Program-made: the position numbers and the translations under genes
The notes under the pieces: model-generated
The model's database searches: none
What the model saw: only the letters and a program-made list of their open reading frames with translations
Told to the model about the DNA's origin: nothing
In this document: positions 55,778 to 64,000 of the stretch, piece by piece
How the letters are laid out: every line of letters starts with the position of its first letter
How positions within the stretch are numbered: the first letter of the stretch is position 1
DNA from: Salmonirosea aquatica
Lineage (GTDB): Bacteria; Bacteroidota; Bacteroidia; Cytophagales; Spirosomataceae
DNA: 64,000 nucleotides
Assembly: GCF_009296315.1 (NCBI RefSeq)
Contig: NZ_WHLY01000002.1
Coordinates: 4,810,501-4,874,500, forward strand
Direction of reading: 5' to 3'

Positions 55778-55973
55778 TTTTGAGGTCTTCCCGGATGATT
55801 TTATGCAGCAAGCCTTTTGGAAGATCGTCGTTTTTGTGAACGAGAACAGTTGTGACACGACCATCCCGATGCTTCATGCGGTGGTGGGAACCTTTAACCC
55901 TCACTACTTCAAAACCATTCTTTTGAAGTAGTCGGAGAAAATCTTTTCCGGAAATGGTGGGTAGCCTACCCAC
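55740..55973 (-). CDS. hicA: HicA-type toxin (mRNA interferase)
   Basis: This 77-residue dsRBD-like protein has the catalytic His in KGSHHRMKHRDGR (His30/31) and VLVHKNDDLPKGLLHKIIREDL. The start is GTG at 55973 and shares one base with the hicB stop, so toxin translation is coupled to the antitoxin. It cleaves mRNA when not bound by HicB. The 3' end overlaps the convergent adhesin gene by 38 bases. The acidic C-terminal extension (ITLEEFETLIAE) is slightly longer than in short HicA. Confidence 0.93.
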   Translation of the reverse strand: MGRLPTISGKDFLRLLQKNGFEVVRVKGSHHRMKHRDGRVTTVLVHKNDDLPKGLLHKIIREDLKITLEEFETLIAE

Positions 55974-56188
55974 TAGGTTACTTCGAGTTCAAGTTCCCTG
56001 AAACCGACAAATTGATTGTACGACTCTATGGACTGTTCTTCCAGGCAAAGCTCGATTACCTCTTTGATATTAATCATAGCCTCTTCAACCGTTTTTCCAT
56101 ACGAGTGGCAGCCTTCGAAAGTGGGACACGAAGCGATGAAGATATTGTCTTCGTCCTGTTCGAGAACGATGGGAAAGTGAAGTTTCAT
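55973..56188 (-). CDS. hicB: HicB-type antitoxin
   Basis: The 71-residue protein has the HicB fold: FPIVLEQDEDNIFIASCPTFEGCHSYGKTVEEAMINIKEVIELCLEE. No C-terminal HTH or RHH DNA-binding domain is visible, so it is the short form and autoregulation may need HicA or another factor. It is encoded first, before hicA, the less common order. Confidence 0.92.
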   Translation of the reverse strand: MKLHFPIVLEQDEDNIFIASCPTFEGCHSYGKTVEEAMINIKEVIELCLEEQSIESYNQFVGFRELELEVT

Positions 56189-56289
56189 TGCTCAGGGTGA
56201 ATGTTTGTCAAATTTGAAGCTTTTCGGATGAAAACGCAAGTATTTCCCGGAAGTATGCAGAGAATAACGTGGTTTGACAAGCCGCTGTT

Positions 56290-57464
56290 TCAACTAAAAA
56301 TTATTCCCAAAACCAAACCTCCCAAAATCAAAACATAAGGAGGTAGCTTCGTATAAAAAAGCAACGCCAGGGTACCTAACACCGTCAGAAGGGGAAGCCA
56401 GCTTGTGGCCATAGGTACAAAAATCGTGGCGGCCGCCGCCAGCGTCAATCCGACGCTCGTGGCGTGGACGCCTTGCAGCGAAGCGCGGATACCCCGGTAT
56501 TTTTTGAGCTGATCCCAGAAACGATAGACAAAGAAAATCAGAAAGGTACCCGGCAGGAATATCCCGACCGTAGCCACCAACGCACCGATGATCTGCCCGC
56601 TAACGCCCTGGTGCTGCATGGACATGGCCCCACGTAGGTCGAGATGGAGAACACCGGGCCGGGTACCACCTGGGTCAGGGCCATGCCTGTCAGGAATTCT
56701 TCCTGGGTGAGGTAGTGCTTGAACTCCACAAACTCGTTGTACAACATCGGAATCAGGACCTGTCCGCCGCCGAACACCAGGCTGCCGTTGCGGTAGAAGT
56801 TCTCGAACAATCGCACGGGTAGCGATTTGGTAATGGCCCCCAGCACCGCCGCTCCCACCAGCACACCCAGCCAAAGAATGAAATTGGACCATTCGATCCG
56901 CATTGGAGTTTTTTCCATCCGGGGCTGTTTGCGGTAATTGAGTGAAGCTACTACGCCACCCATCACGATCACGATGGGAGTCATAAAGGGTGAAGGGAAA
57001 AGGTAGGCCACAGTAGCCGAACTGATCAGCAGCAGCCAGCCCTGCTGATCGTGTACCACCCGGCGGGCAATCCGGTAGCCACCGTGCATCAACAGGGCCA
57101 CGGCCATGGGTCCGACAAACCGGGTGAAACCGAGCGAGATTTCTCTTTTTTCGAGAAAGTATATGGTTAATGCCGCCACGGTCATCAGGGTCATGGCGGG
57201 CAGCGACCACACCAGCACCGTGAGGTAAGCCAAGCCCGGCCCACCGATTTTGAAGCCCAGTGCGGTGATGGTCTGCGTGGAAGTAGGGCCGGGCAGAATC
57301 TGGCATAGCGCCTGCAATTCCAGCAGTTCTTCCTCGGTCAGATAGCGTCTCTTGATTACCAGTAGGTCGATCATCATCATCAGATGCACCTGTGGCCCGC
57401 CAAAAGCGGTAAAGGCCAGGATGAGCACATCTTTGAGGAAAATGATATACCGAATACGACGCAT
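56290..57464 (-). CDS. chrA: Chromate efflux transporter (CHR family), frameshifted as sequenced
   Basis: This is a two-domain CHR transporter. The first half opens VLILAFTAFGGPQVHLMMMIDLLV and has ALCQILPGPTSTQT; the second half has GSLVFGGGQVLIPMLYNEFVE and GMALTQVVPGPVFSISTYVG, i.e. both FGGP/PGP-type repeats. The frame breaks at the plus-strand C-run 56628-56631. Adding one base gives STYVGAMSMQHQG and a 391-residue protein ending at 56290. Length then matches long-chain ChrA. It would export chromate or a similar oxyanion. Confidence 0.9.
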
Positions 57465-57533
57465 GAACCGGGGGAAAAGTATGTCAAGGTACTAAGGTGG
57501 TGGATAGGATGCAACCACTCTCCACTTTCCCTC

Positions 57534-58493
57534 CTAACTCTTTTTTAGCCCCAATTCCCGCAGGCGTTCGTCTAGAAATTCGCCAGCCGTCATATCCACG
57601 TACAGTTTAGGATGTTCGGCATCAATACAGCTTTCCAGGGAAGTAAGATTCATGTCGCCCCTGGGGTGCATGAAGAAGGGGATGGAATAGCGCGAACTGC
57701 CCATTTTTTCGCGGGGTGGATTTACCACGCGGTGGATGGTGGACTTCAATTTGTGATTGGTCAACCGATCCAGCATATCGCCCACGTTCACCACGATTTG
57801 GTCGGGTAGGGCAGTGATGGGTATCCATGTTCCGTCGCGGCGCAGTACTTCCAGGCCCTCGGCGCTTGCGCCCATCAGCAGCGTGATGAGGTTGATGTCG
57901 CCGTGCGCCGCCGCCCGTACCGCGCCCTCGGGCAGGGCATCGGGATTGGGAATTGGAAAATAGTGCAAAGCCCGCAGGATGCTGTCGCCTTTTTCTACTT
58001 TGTCATCAAAATAATGTTCGGGCAGATTGAGGTACAGCGCCAGGGCTTGCAAAAGGGCACGACCTGTATTTTCAAAAGTCCGGTACACCAGCGTAGTGTA
58101 GGCCTCGAATTCAGGCATGTTCTCGGGAAAAACGTTACCCGCCATGCCTTCGGCGGGCTCGGGTTGGCCGACATGGTAAAACTCCTTCAAATCGGCTACC
58201 TTGAAACCCTTGGCGGTTTCCTTTCCTTTGCCAATGTACCCTCGTTGTCCGAAAAGCTCCTCGTGCTCGTATTGTTTTTTTTCCTCTTCGGGGAGTGAAA
58301 AGAAACGTTTTACTACTTCGTAGAGCTTCGTGCGCATTTCCTCGGTAAGGCCGTGGTTCTTGATGGCCACAAAACCGATGGTATTGAAAGCCGCACCCAG
58401 GTCGGCCACAAATTTATCCTTGACCGCCGGATCGCCCGAAGTAAAGTCGTGCAAATCCAGGGAAGGTACCTCATTCAATAATTCGTTTTCCAT
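57534..58493 (-). CDS. Isopenicillin N synthase-like 2OG-Fe(II) oxygenase
   Basis: This 319-residue non-haem iron enzyme has the N-terminal DIOX_N domain (VPSLDLHDFTSGD, NTIGFVAIKNHG) and the core with HxD in AAHGDINLITLL (about 196-202), distal His in NHKLKSTIHRVV (about 250-261), and the 2-oxoglutarate-binding R-x-S in SRYSIPFF. Substrate is unknown; homologues act in secondary metabolism and hormone-like oxidation. It stands alone on the minus strand. Confidence 0.92.
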   Translation of the reverse strand: MENELLNEVPSLDLHDFTSGDPAVKDKFVADLGAAFNTIGFVAIKNHGLTEEMRTKLYEVVKRFFSLPEEEKKQYEHEELFGQRGYIGKGKETAKGFKVADLKEFYHVGQPEPAEGMAGNVFPENMPEFEAYTTLVYRTFENTGRALLQALALYLNLPEHYFDDKVEKGDSILRALHYFPIPNPDALPEGAVRAAAHGDINLITLLMGASAEGLEVLRRDGTWIPITALPDQIVVNVGDMLDRLTNHKLKSTIHRVVNPPREKMGSSRYSIPFFMHPRGDMNLTSLESCIDAEHPKLYVDMTAGEFLDERLRELGLKKS

Positions 58494-58599
58494 AATAGGT
58501 TGCAGGTTGTTGTGCCACGCAAAGTAGAGTACAAAGATGAGGGATGCAACTGATTTGTTAGCAAATAAAAACCCGTTCGATCGGTCGACTCGACGGTTG

Positions 58600-60105
58600 T
58601 CAGGGCAGAACTACCGCCGTAATCCAGTCGGTCATGAGTTTCAGGACTTCGGGATCGAAGGTTTCGGTCAGTTCGCCGTACTCGGCCACGGTGCAGGTGG
58701 TACAATGCTGAAAAAGATGGTTGAGGCCGGGCAATTCCTGTACAGTCACGTGCTTGTTTCCTGCTTTTTTCAACGTTGTTTCCCATCCGGCGAGATTGGG
58801 CCCGGCGAGTACCTGAATATCCTTTCCGCCGTTCAGGGCGAGAACCGGACAGGTAAGCCGGGTCAGATTGTCGGTGGGATCGTAGGCATAGAAGTAGCGT
58901 TCCCAGGGTTTGCGCAGCGAATTGACAACCGTACGGATGTATTTACCTACCCCGCTGCTATCGGCGACGCCCGTCAGCATGGCCGCCACGTTGGGATGCA
59001 CGGTGGCTCGCCAGGCGTAGAAAGCAGTGGTGGCTTTCTGGTAAGCACTGGCCGTGTCGGGTTCGGTACTGGCCGCGCCAATCATCGCGCCCATCATAGT
59101 ACCGTAGCCCTCGGCAATGGGATCGGAAACCTTCATGCTTTTCAGAGTAGCGACGTTTTGCTGCACCATGAGGTCCGTGATTTTCTCACCCGGCCCAGCC
59201 AGTGACACGATGAAAGCCACATCTTTGGGCCGTTCCACCGCCACCATGGGGGCAAGCATCCCGCCTTCGCTGTGGCCGATCAAGCCGATTTTCTTCGGGT
59301 CAATGTCCTTTCTATTTTTAAGAAACTCAAGGCTGGTAATGACGTCCTGCGCAAAGTCGGCCGAGGTACCCTGGGCCGGACCCGTCGACTGGCCCACATT
59401 CCGGTCGTCCACGCGCAGCACGGCGATGCCCCGGCGCGTGAGGTAGTCGGCGATCACCCAAAAAGGTTTGTGTCCGAACAAGGTACTGTTCCGGTCCTGC
59501 GCCCCACTGCCACTGATAAGAATCGCGGCCGGAAACGGCCCTGCGCCCGCCGGAAGGGTGAGGGTAGCTCCCAGGTGGACGGTTTTGTCCGGATTGTCAT
59601 ATTCGACGTCTTCACTGGCGTACGGGAAAGGCGGCTTAGGTGTTTGGGGGCGGTTGAGAGCCAGCGCATCGCCCGTTCGTTTCAGGTCGAGAGCCGTGGT
59701 GAAATTACCCTGCCGGAGGGTACCCGTGGTGGCCGAACGATCGGCGTTGAACCGCCCCAAATAACGGCCCCCAATCATTTTTATCGTAATAAATAGGCTA
59801 TCCCCCTGACTTTTTACCTCGTCACAGGGTAGCCCCTTTGCGCCCTGGGCGGGTACATCCATGGTAGCGGAAAACACTCCTGTTTCGGGGGATGAAATAT
59901 CAAAAAGAATGAGCAGTGGTTTGCCGTTGACTTCGGCGGTACCTTGCCAGCGGCCGGGTACCTGCGACAGGGCAGGGGTACTTTCTGCCAGGAGGAAACA
60001 GGCGCATAAGCATAGGCTGAACCAGTACCGGAGCACCGCCCGCCGGGGCTGGATGATGTCGATGGTTTGGGGGACTCTATGGGTTCGGAGGGAACGTCTT
60101 TTCAT
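58600..60105 (-). CDS. Exported alpha/beta hydrolase (esterase/acyl-peptidase type)
   Basis: I start at ATG 60105 (MKRRSLRTHRV), giving 501 residues with a signal (YWFSLCLCACFLLAESTPALS). An N-terminal beta domain of lipocalin-like type (VPGRWQGTAEVNGKPLLILFDI, to about 160) precedes the hydrolase. The oxyanion region is AAILISGSGAQDRNST, the nucleophile is in GLIGHSEGGMLAPM, the Asp is likely in LALNGGKDIQV, and the His in LPGLNHLFQH. Bacteroidota proteins of this layout act as esterases of unknown substrate. Confidence 0.88.
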   Translation of the reverse strand: MKRRSLRTHRVPQTIDIIQPRRAVLRYWFSLCLCACFLLAESTPALSQVPGRWQGTAEVNGKPLLILFDISSPETGVFSATMDVPAQGAKGLPCDEVKSQGDSLFITIKMIGGRYLGRFNADRSATTGTLRQGNFTTALDLKRTGDALALNRPQTPKPPFPYASEDVEYDNPDKTVHLGATLTLPAGAGPFPAAILISGSGAQDRNSTLFGHKPFWVIADYLTRRGIAVLRVDDRNVGQSTGPAQGTSADFAQDVITSLEFLKNRKDIDPKKIGLIGHSEGGMLAPMVAVERPKDVAFIVSLAGPGEKITDLMVQQNVATLKSMKVSDPIAEGYGTMMGAMIGAASTEPDTASAYQKATTAFYAWRATVHPNVAAMLTGVADSSGVGKYIRTVVNSLRKPWERYFYAYDPTDNLTRLTCPVLALNGGKDIQVLAGPNLAGWETTLKKAGNKHVTVQELPGLNHLFQHCTTCTVAEYGELTETFDPEVLKLMTDWITAVVLP

Positions 60106-60272
60106 AGCAAGGTTTCCGGGTAAGGGCATAAAGTGCGATTTGCAGTCGGATTGGTAGAAGGTTTAGAACCTCAGTGAGCCGTCATCAACGGAGTTACCAA
60201 TCATTTTACAGAAAATCTTTGTAGACTTGTGGGTAATAACGGCCGTTTGCCGCTCTTTAACCAATAAAGATA

Positions 60273-61208
60273 ATGCAAATTTACATTCACTCAACCCTCG
60301 ATTCTACCCTTAGGAAGAAACTGCAAAGTGCGTTTTCCGGTAAACATACGGTGGTATTTCGGGAGACTGACGACACCGAAGCCGAGGCTTTGGAGAAGTT
60401 CGGTCAGGCTCAGTGGGTTCTGGGAAATGTGCCAGCCGGATGGCTGAGTGGGAAAAATAAATCACTGGAATTCTGGCAACTCGATTCAGCGGGATTTGAC
60501 AAGTACAAACACCTGCACCTGGAAGCCCGGACGGCCAATATGGGTGATTGGTTTGCCCGTCCCTGCGCCGAAACTATCGTGGGTGGACTGATGGCCCTAT
60601 TGAGGGGGATCGACGCCCTTACCCTTTTGAAACAAAACAAACAGTGGGTGGGCCACACCATGCGCCCTCACCTGGGGCTGCTGGACCGTAGCAAGGTGGT
60701 GGTGTTGGGCAGTGGTACCATTGGCATGGCCACACGCTCTATTCTGGATGGATTCCGTTGTCAGGTGAAAACACTCGCTCGCACCTCCCCCAGGGCCGAG
60801 CTGCACACGAAAGAAGAACTGCTGGCCGAACTACCCACGGTGGATATCCTGGTGAATACTTTACCTGGTACGGCAGACAATTTTGTGGATCGTGAAGTCA
60901 TCGCCGCCATGAGGCCCGGCAGCATCTATGCCAACGTGGGGCGCGGCAATACCACCGATGAGGCCGCCCTGATCGAAGCCTTGAAAAGCGGTCAGCTGAG
61001 TGGTGCCGTACTCGACGTGACCCAACGGGAACCGTTGCCGGACGATAGCCCGCTTTGGACTCTGCCCAATGTGATTCTGACCCAGCATACGGGTGGAGGG
61101 CAGGCCGATGAAGATGTGGGCAAGGTCGATTTGTTTCTGCGCAATGTGGAAAATCTGGAAAACGGGAAGGCGATTGAGAGTGAAGTCGATCTGACACGCG
61201 GCTACTGA
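60273..61208 (+). CDS. D-2-hydroxyacid dehydrogenase (glyoxylate/hydroxypyruvate reductase type)
   Basis: This 311-residue NAD(P)-dependent enzyme has the Rossmann loop VVVLGSGTIGMATRS (about 143-157), catalytic Arg in NVGRGNTTDE, Glu in TQREPLPDDSPLW and His in LTQHTGG. The substrate domain at the N-terminus is short and divergent, as in GhrA-like enzymes. It likely reduces a small 2-keto acid. It lies 37 bases upstream of galK on the same strand and may be cotranscribed. Confidence 0.92.
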   Translation: MQIYIHSTLDSTLRKKLQSAFSGKHTVVFRETDDTEAEALEKFGQAQWVLGNVPAGWLSGKNKSLEFWQLDSAGFDKYKHLHLEARTANMGDWFARPCAETIVGGLMALLRGIDALTLLKQNKQWVGHTMRPHLGLLDRSKVVVLGSGTIGMATRSILDGFRCQVKTLARTSPRAELHTKEELLAELPTVDILVNTLPGTADNFVDREVIAAMRPGSIYANVGRGNTTDEAALIEALKSGQLSGAVLDVTQREPLPDDSPLWTLPNVILTQHTGGGQADEDVGKVDLFLRNVENLENGKAIESEVDLTRGY

Positions 61209-61245
61209 CAACCTGCCCCACCGTTGATTATTGAAACTGAATCTT

Positions 61246-62418
61246 ATGGAAAAAACCCTGATCTCGACCGCCGACCGCATTCGGGAGGCCTTTGTGGAGC
61301 AATTTAATGAAACACCCCGTTTGTTCCGGTCACCGGGCCGAATCAACCTGATCGGTGAGCATACCGACTACAATGCGGGCTTCGTTCTGCCCGCCAGTGT
61401 CGACAAGGCCGTCTACTTTGCCATAAGCCCCCGCACCGACGACCAAGTGCAGTTGCATGCGGTGGATCTGGACAAGACCTACTCGTTCCGGTTGGGGAAT
61501 CTTTCCAAGCCCGCGCAGGAGTGGCCCTACTACCAGCTTTCGGTGCTGGATCAATTGCAGAAAAGTGGGATTGAAATTTCCGGTTTTCAAGCGTCTTTTG
61601 GCGGTGACGTACCCGTTGGGGCCGGCATGTCTTCCTCGGCGGCCCTGGAATGCTGCCTGCTTTTTGCCCTGAACGAAGTGTTCGGATTAGGGCTCGATCG
61701 GCTGGAAATTGTGAAAATGGCCCAAAAAGCTGAAAATGAATATGTAGGCGTCAACTGTGGTATCATGGATCAGTTTGCGTCAGTATTCGGACGGTCGCAA
61801 TCGGTCATCCGGCTGGATTGCCGCTCGCTGGAATACGAGTACTTTCCCTTTCCGATGGACGAGTACCTGCTGATTCTCTGTGATACAACGGTAAAACACT
61901 CGCTGGCCGATTCGGCGTACAACCTTAGGCGTCAGGAGTGCGAGCAGGGCGTGGCCATCCTGCACAAGTATCATCCCCATATGCACAGCCTGCGTGATGC
62001 TACCCCGGAATTGGTCAAGCAGCATGAAGCCGAACTGGGCCCCACTGTGTACCGCCGCTGTAAATACATGACCGAAGAAATCGAGCGTGTACAGCAGGCC
62101 TGTGAACTACTGCTGGAAGGAGACCTGGAAGGATTTGGTAAAAAAATGTACGCTACCCACGACGGCCTACAGCATGAGTACGAGGTAAGCTGTCCCGAGT
62201 TGGATTTTCTGGTAGCCCAAACCCGCCCCAACCCCGATGTGGCGGGCGCCCGTATGATGGGTGGCGGCTTCGGCGGCTGCACCATCAACCTCGTGCGTCG
62301 CTCGGGGGTAGATGCGTTCGAAACGGTCATGAAGGCCGCCTACCACGCCGAATTCGGCATCGACCTTCCCTGTTACCGTGTCAATATAACTAAAGGTACC
62401 TCCGAGCTGGTTTCGTAA
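61246..62418 (+). CDS. galK: Galactokinase
   Basis: GalK phosphorylates alpha-D-galactose at O1 in the Leloir pathway. ATG 61246 gives 390 residues. GHMP motifs are complete: RSPGRINLIGEHTDYN (29-44, sugar binding), PVGAGMSSSAALECCL (ATP loop) and the C-terminal ARMMGGGFGGCTINLV. Catalytic Arg (GRINLIGE) and Asp (CGIMDQFAS) are in place. The mutarotase galM follows after 44 bases, as is common for galactose use. Confidence 0.97.
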   Translation: MEKTLISTADRIREAFVEQFNETPRLFRSPGRINLIGEHTDYNAGFVLPASVDKAVYFAISPRTDDQVQLHAVDLDKTYSFRLGNLSKPAQEWPYYQLSVLDQLQKSGIEISGFQASFGGDVPVGAGMSSSAALECCLLFALNEVFGLGLDRLEIVKMAQKAENEYVGVNCGIMDQFASVFGRSQSVIRLDCRSLEYEYFPFPMDEYLLILCDTTVKHSLADSAYNLRRQECEQGVAILHKYHPHMHSLRDATPELVKQHEAELGPTVYRRCKYMTEEIERVQQACELLLEGDLEGFGKKMYATHDGLQHEYEVSCPELDFLVAQTRPNPDVAGARMMGGGFGGCTINLVRRSGVDAFETVMKAAYHAEFGIDLPCYRVNITKGTSELVS

Positions 62419-62462
62419 CAATCCTATAATTCATATCTCCCAAACCCCAACTACCCTTGTTT

Positions 62463-63641
62463 ATGAACACAAAACCCCATGAACCAAAGTCAGCCAGAGG
62501 CATGATTTCCTATGTCGCTTTCGCCTTGCTGAGCGTCTTTTTTTTAAACTGTCAATCCAAAACTGAAGATACCCAAACCATGAAGCCCACCATTACCAAA
62601 GAAGCCTACGGAACCCTGGCCGACGGTCAGTCGGCCGATCTGTACACGCTCACCAACGCGGACAGCATGGTGGTACAGATTACCAACTACGGTGGCATTA
62701 TTACCAAATGGATGGCTCCCGACAAAAACGGGCAGATGGCCGATGTAGTGCTGGGTTTCGATTCGCTATCAGCCTATGTGAAAAACAACCCGTTCTTCGG
62801 TGCCCTGGTAGGGCGCTACGGGAATCGCATCGCCAAGGGATCGTTTACACTGGACGGAAAAACCTACCCGCTGGTGACCAACAATGGCCCCAACCACCTG
62901 CACGGAGGTACCGTAGGATTTGATAAGAAAATCTGGAAAGCCGAGGAAATACAAGGCGATTCGACCGTGGGGCTCAAACTCACCTACACCAGTGCCGATA
63001 TGGAAGAAGGGTACCCCGGCAAACTCGACGTGACGGTCACGTACACGCTCACCAACAGCGGCGAATTGAAAATCGACTACCTGGCCACAACGGACAAGCC
63101 CACTGTGGTAAACCTCACGAACCATTGCTACTTCAACCTGACGGGCATGAAGCGCGACGTGCTGGCTCACGAGGTGAGTATCAAAGCCGATAGCCTGGTG
63201 GCCGTAGACGCTACCCTGATTCCTATTGGAAAGCTGATTCCAGTGGAAGGTACCCCCTTCGATTTCAGAACGCCCAAGCCTATTGGTGCGCGCATTGACG
63301 AAACGAGTGATGAGCAAATCAAAATGGGCGGAGGCTATGATCACTGCTGGGTGATCAACCGCGCCGACGAAAGTATGCTGAAGGTGGCTACGGTAACCGA
63401 TCCCGAAAGCGGCCGGACGCTGGAGGTATCTACCACCGAACCAGGCGTACAGTTCTACACGGGAAATTTCCTGAACGGAGCCGTGAGCGGCAAAGGCGTA
63501 ACCTACACCAAGCGGATGGGCTTCTGCCTCGAAACCGAACATTACCCCGATTCTCCCAATCAGCCCCAATTCCCATCGGTAGTGCTGCGTCCCGGCGAAA
63601 CCTACAACACGTCGACGATTTTCAGAATGACCGTGAAATGA
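62463..63641 (+). CDS. galM: Aldose 1-epimerase (galactose mutarotase), lipoprotein
   Basis: ATG 62463 gives 392 residues with an SPII signal (VAFALLSVFFLNC, Cys at about 34), so it is exported and anchored, unlike cytosolic GalM. Catalytic residues are visible: VGRYGNRIAKG, NGPNHLHGG (His), LTNHCYFNLTG (general acid His) and CLETEHYPDSPNQP (general base Glu). It interconverts alpha and beta anomers and feeds GalK after uptake. Converges on the VF530 gene across the 63643-63709 hairpin. Confidence 0.95.
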   Translation: MNTKPHEPKSARGMISYVAFALLSVFFLNCQSKTEDTQTMKPTITKEAYGTLADGQSADLYTLTNADSMVVQITNYGGIITKWMAPDKNGQMADVVLGFDSLSAYVKNNPFFGALVGRYGNRIAKGSFTLDGKTYPLVTNNGPNHLHGGTVGFDKKIWKAEEIQGDSTVGLKLTYTSADMEEGYPGKLDVTVTYTLTNSGELKIDYLATTDKPTVVNLTNHCYFNLTGMKRDVLAHEVSIKADSLVAVDATLIPIGKLIPVEGTPFDFRTPKPIGARIDETSDEQIKMGGGYDHCWVINRADESMLKVATVTDPESGRTLEVSTTEPGVQFYTGNFLNGAVSGKGVTYTKRMGFCLETEHYPDSPNQPQFPSVVLRPGETYNTSTIFRMTVK

Positions 63642-63642
63642 G

Positions 63643-63709
63643 TTGACAGTGGACGGTTGACAGAGGATAGTGGTTTTCTTATCCTACACTGTCAACCGTC
63701 CACTGTCAA
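63643..63709. terminator. Long perfect hairpin between convergent galM and VF530 genes
   Basis: Two perfect 21-base arms (63643-63663 and 63689-63709), extended inward by AGGATA/TATCCT, start two bases after the galM stop and overlap the VF530 stop. The arms consist of tandem TTGACAGTGGAC-like words, the same word type as the pyrR-upstream repeat. Confidence 0.85.
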
Positions 63710-63930
63710 TTGTCCACTAGATAAAGCTCCTCCACTTTCGCTCGCGCCCAGGGCGTTTTACGCAGGAATTTCAGGCTGGATTTGATGCTGGGATCGTGCG
63801 TAAAGCAACGAATCTGAATTATTTCGCCCAATTCTTCCCAACCGTAGGTAGCGACCAGGTAATTGAGTATGTCTTCCAGTTTTACCCCATGGAGAGGATT
63901 GTTGGGTTGTGTTTCTTGGGGAGAATTCAT
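63706..63930 (-). CDS. VF530 (DUF2132) family DNA-binding protein
   Basis: The 74-residue protein has the VF530 pattern [61 protein letters not shown], essentially the whole family domain. VF530 folds as a helical bundle resembling double-HTH DNA-binding domains. Cellular role is unknown. The N-terminus (MNSPQETQP) is a short polar tail. Its stop codon lies inside the bidirectional hairpin. Confidence 0.93.
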   Translation of the reverse strand: MNSPQETQPNNPLHGVKLEDILNYLVATYGWEELGEIIQIRCFTHDPSIKSSLKFLRKTPWARAKVEELYLVDN

Positions 63931-64000
63931 GTATCGCTTACGGGTGCTAGAATGGCAAAGTTCTAAAGTTCTGGAACGCGAAATAATGATATTTTTACAA

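Larger units (their letters stand above)
1..64000. repeat. GGTACC highly iterated palindrome, dispersed
   Basis: I counted 111 GGTACC by eye over the window (15, 22, 16, 18, 17 and 18 in the six successive 10-kb blocks and 5 in the last 4 kb). About 17 are expected from base composition alone. Sites lie in all three reading frames (GGT ACC, gGG TAC C, G GTA CC), on genes of both strands, in gaps (14744, 26549, 35391) and in a terminator stem. GTACC and GGTA words are also common, so the excess may be part of a wider bias. The count may be off by a few. Confidence 0.85.

Overview
The window looks like a chromosomal segment of a Cytophagales bacterium (Bacteroidota; Spirosomataceae/Cytophagaceae, Dyadobacter-like is my best guess). 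The basis is protein content: many SPII lipoproteins, RND and TolC efflux parts, a PyrR without an adjacent pyr operon, DUF418, DUF2853, DUF3891 and baeRF proteins, TAT-like 'RRDFL' signals on carbohydrate enzymes, start sites without strong Shine-Dalgarno sequences, and strong hairpin terminators. Nothing suggests a prophage, plasmid or large island. I saw no rRNA, tRNA or CRISPR array.

Layout. 1-7.4 kb: a partial guanine-deaminase-like gene, an ATP-grasp ligase, leucyl aminopeptidase, two small lipoproteins, an arylsulfatase, gpsA and a DUF2853 gene. 7.4-13.1 kb: a TolC/HlyD efflux pair without its permease, and a large lipoprotein glycosidase. 13.2-20.6 kb: mnmA with a SelT/W/H-type gene, a DUF892 ferritin-like protein, DinB, a DbpA-like helicase, an S9 peptidase and a YceI lipoprotein. 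20.7-26.6 kb: GH5, an SGNH hydrolase, two unknowns, a sugar-isomerase-like TIM barrel, a baeRF protein and an HPF-like protein. 26.7-31.5 kb: a lipoprotein, DUF418 flanked by two related short ORFs, Hsp20, menA and glutathione peroxidase. 31.6-39 kb: argS, a secreted unknown, DUF2905, pyrR, pth and an OmpA/LamG-like protein. 39-44 kb: an operon trehalase-YciI-HAD-PhzF, and an M20 amidohydrolase. 44.4-50.2 kb: a complete tripartite RND efflux operon. 50.3-51.15 kb: a Y1 (IS200-like/RAYT) transposase with a REP-like array. 51.2-56.2 kb: a GH3/serine-hydrolase fusion, a 17-residue-repeat surface protein and hicBA. 56.3-63.9 kb: a chromate transporter, a 2OG-Fe oxygenase, an alpha/beta hydrolase, a D-2-hydroxyacid dehydrogenase, galK-galM and a VF530 protein.

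The gene set fits an aerobic polysaccharide user: secreted sulfatase, GH3, GH5, GH37 and debranching-like enzymes, then galactose entry through GalM and GalK. Housekeeping translation genes (argS, pth, mnmA), menaquinone synthesis and stress proteins lie between.

Two window-wide signals stand out. First, the palindrome GGTACC is strongly over-represented: 111 copies by my hand count against about 17 expected from base composition. It occurs in all reading frames and in intergenic DNA, and resembles the cyanobacterial HIP1 situation. Second, five otherwise intact genes (mnmA, S9 peptidase, PhzF, RND permease, chromate transporter) each carry a frameshift cured by adding one C to a plus-strand C-run. 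This points to a systematic sequence error, or less likely to real phase-variable or slippery sites. Two of the five runs directly extend a GGTACC site.
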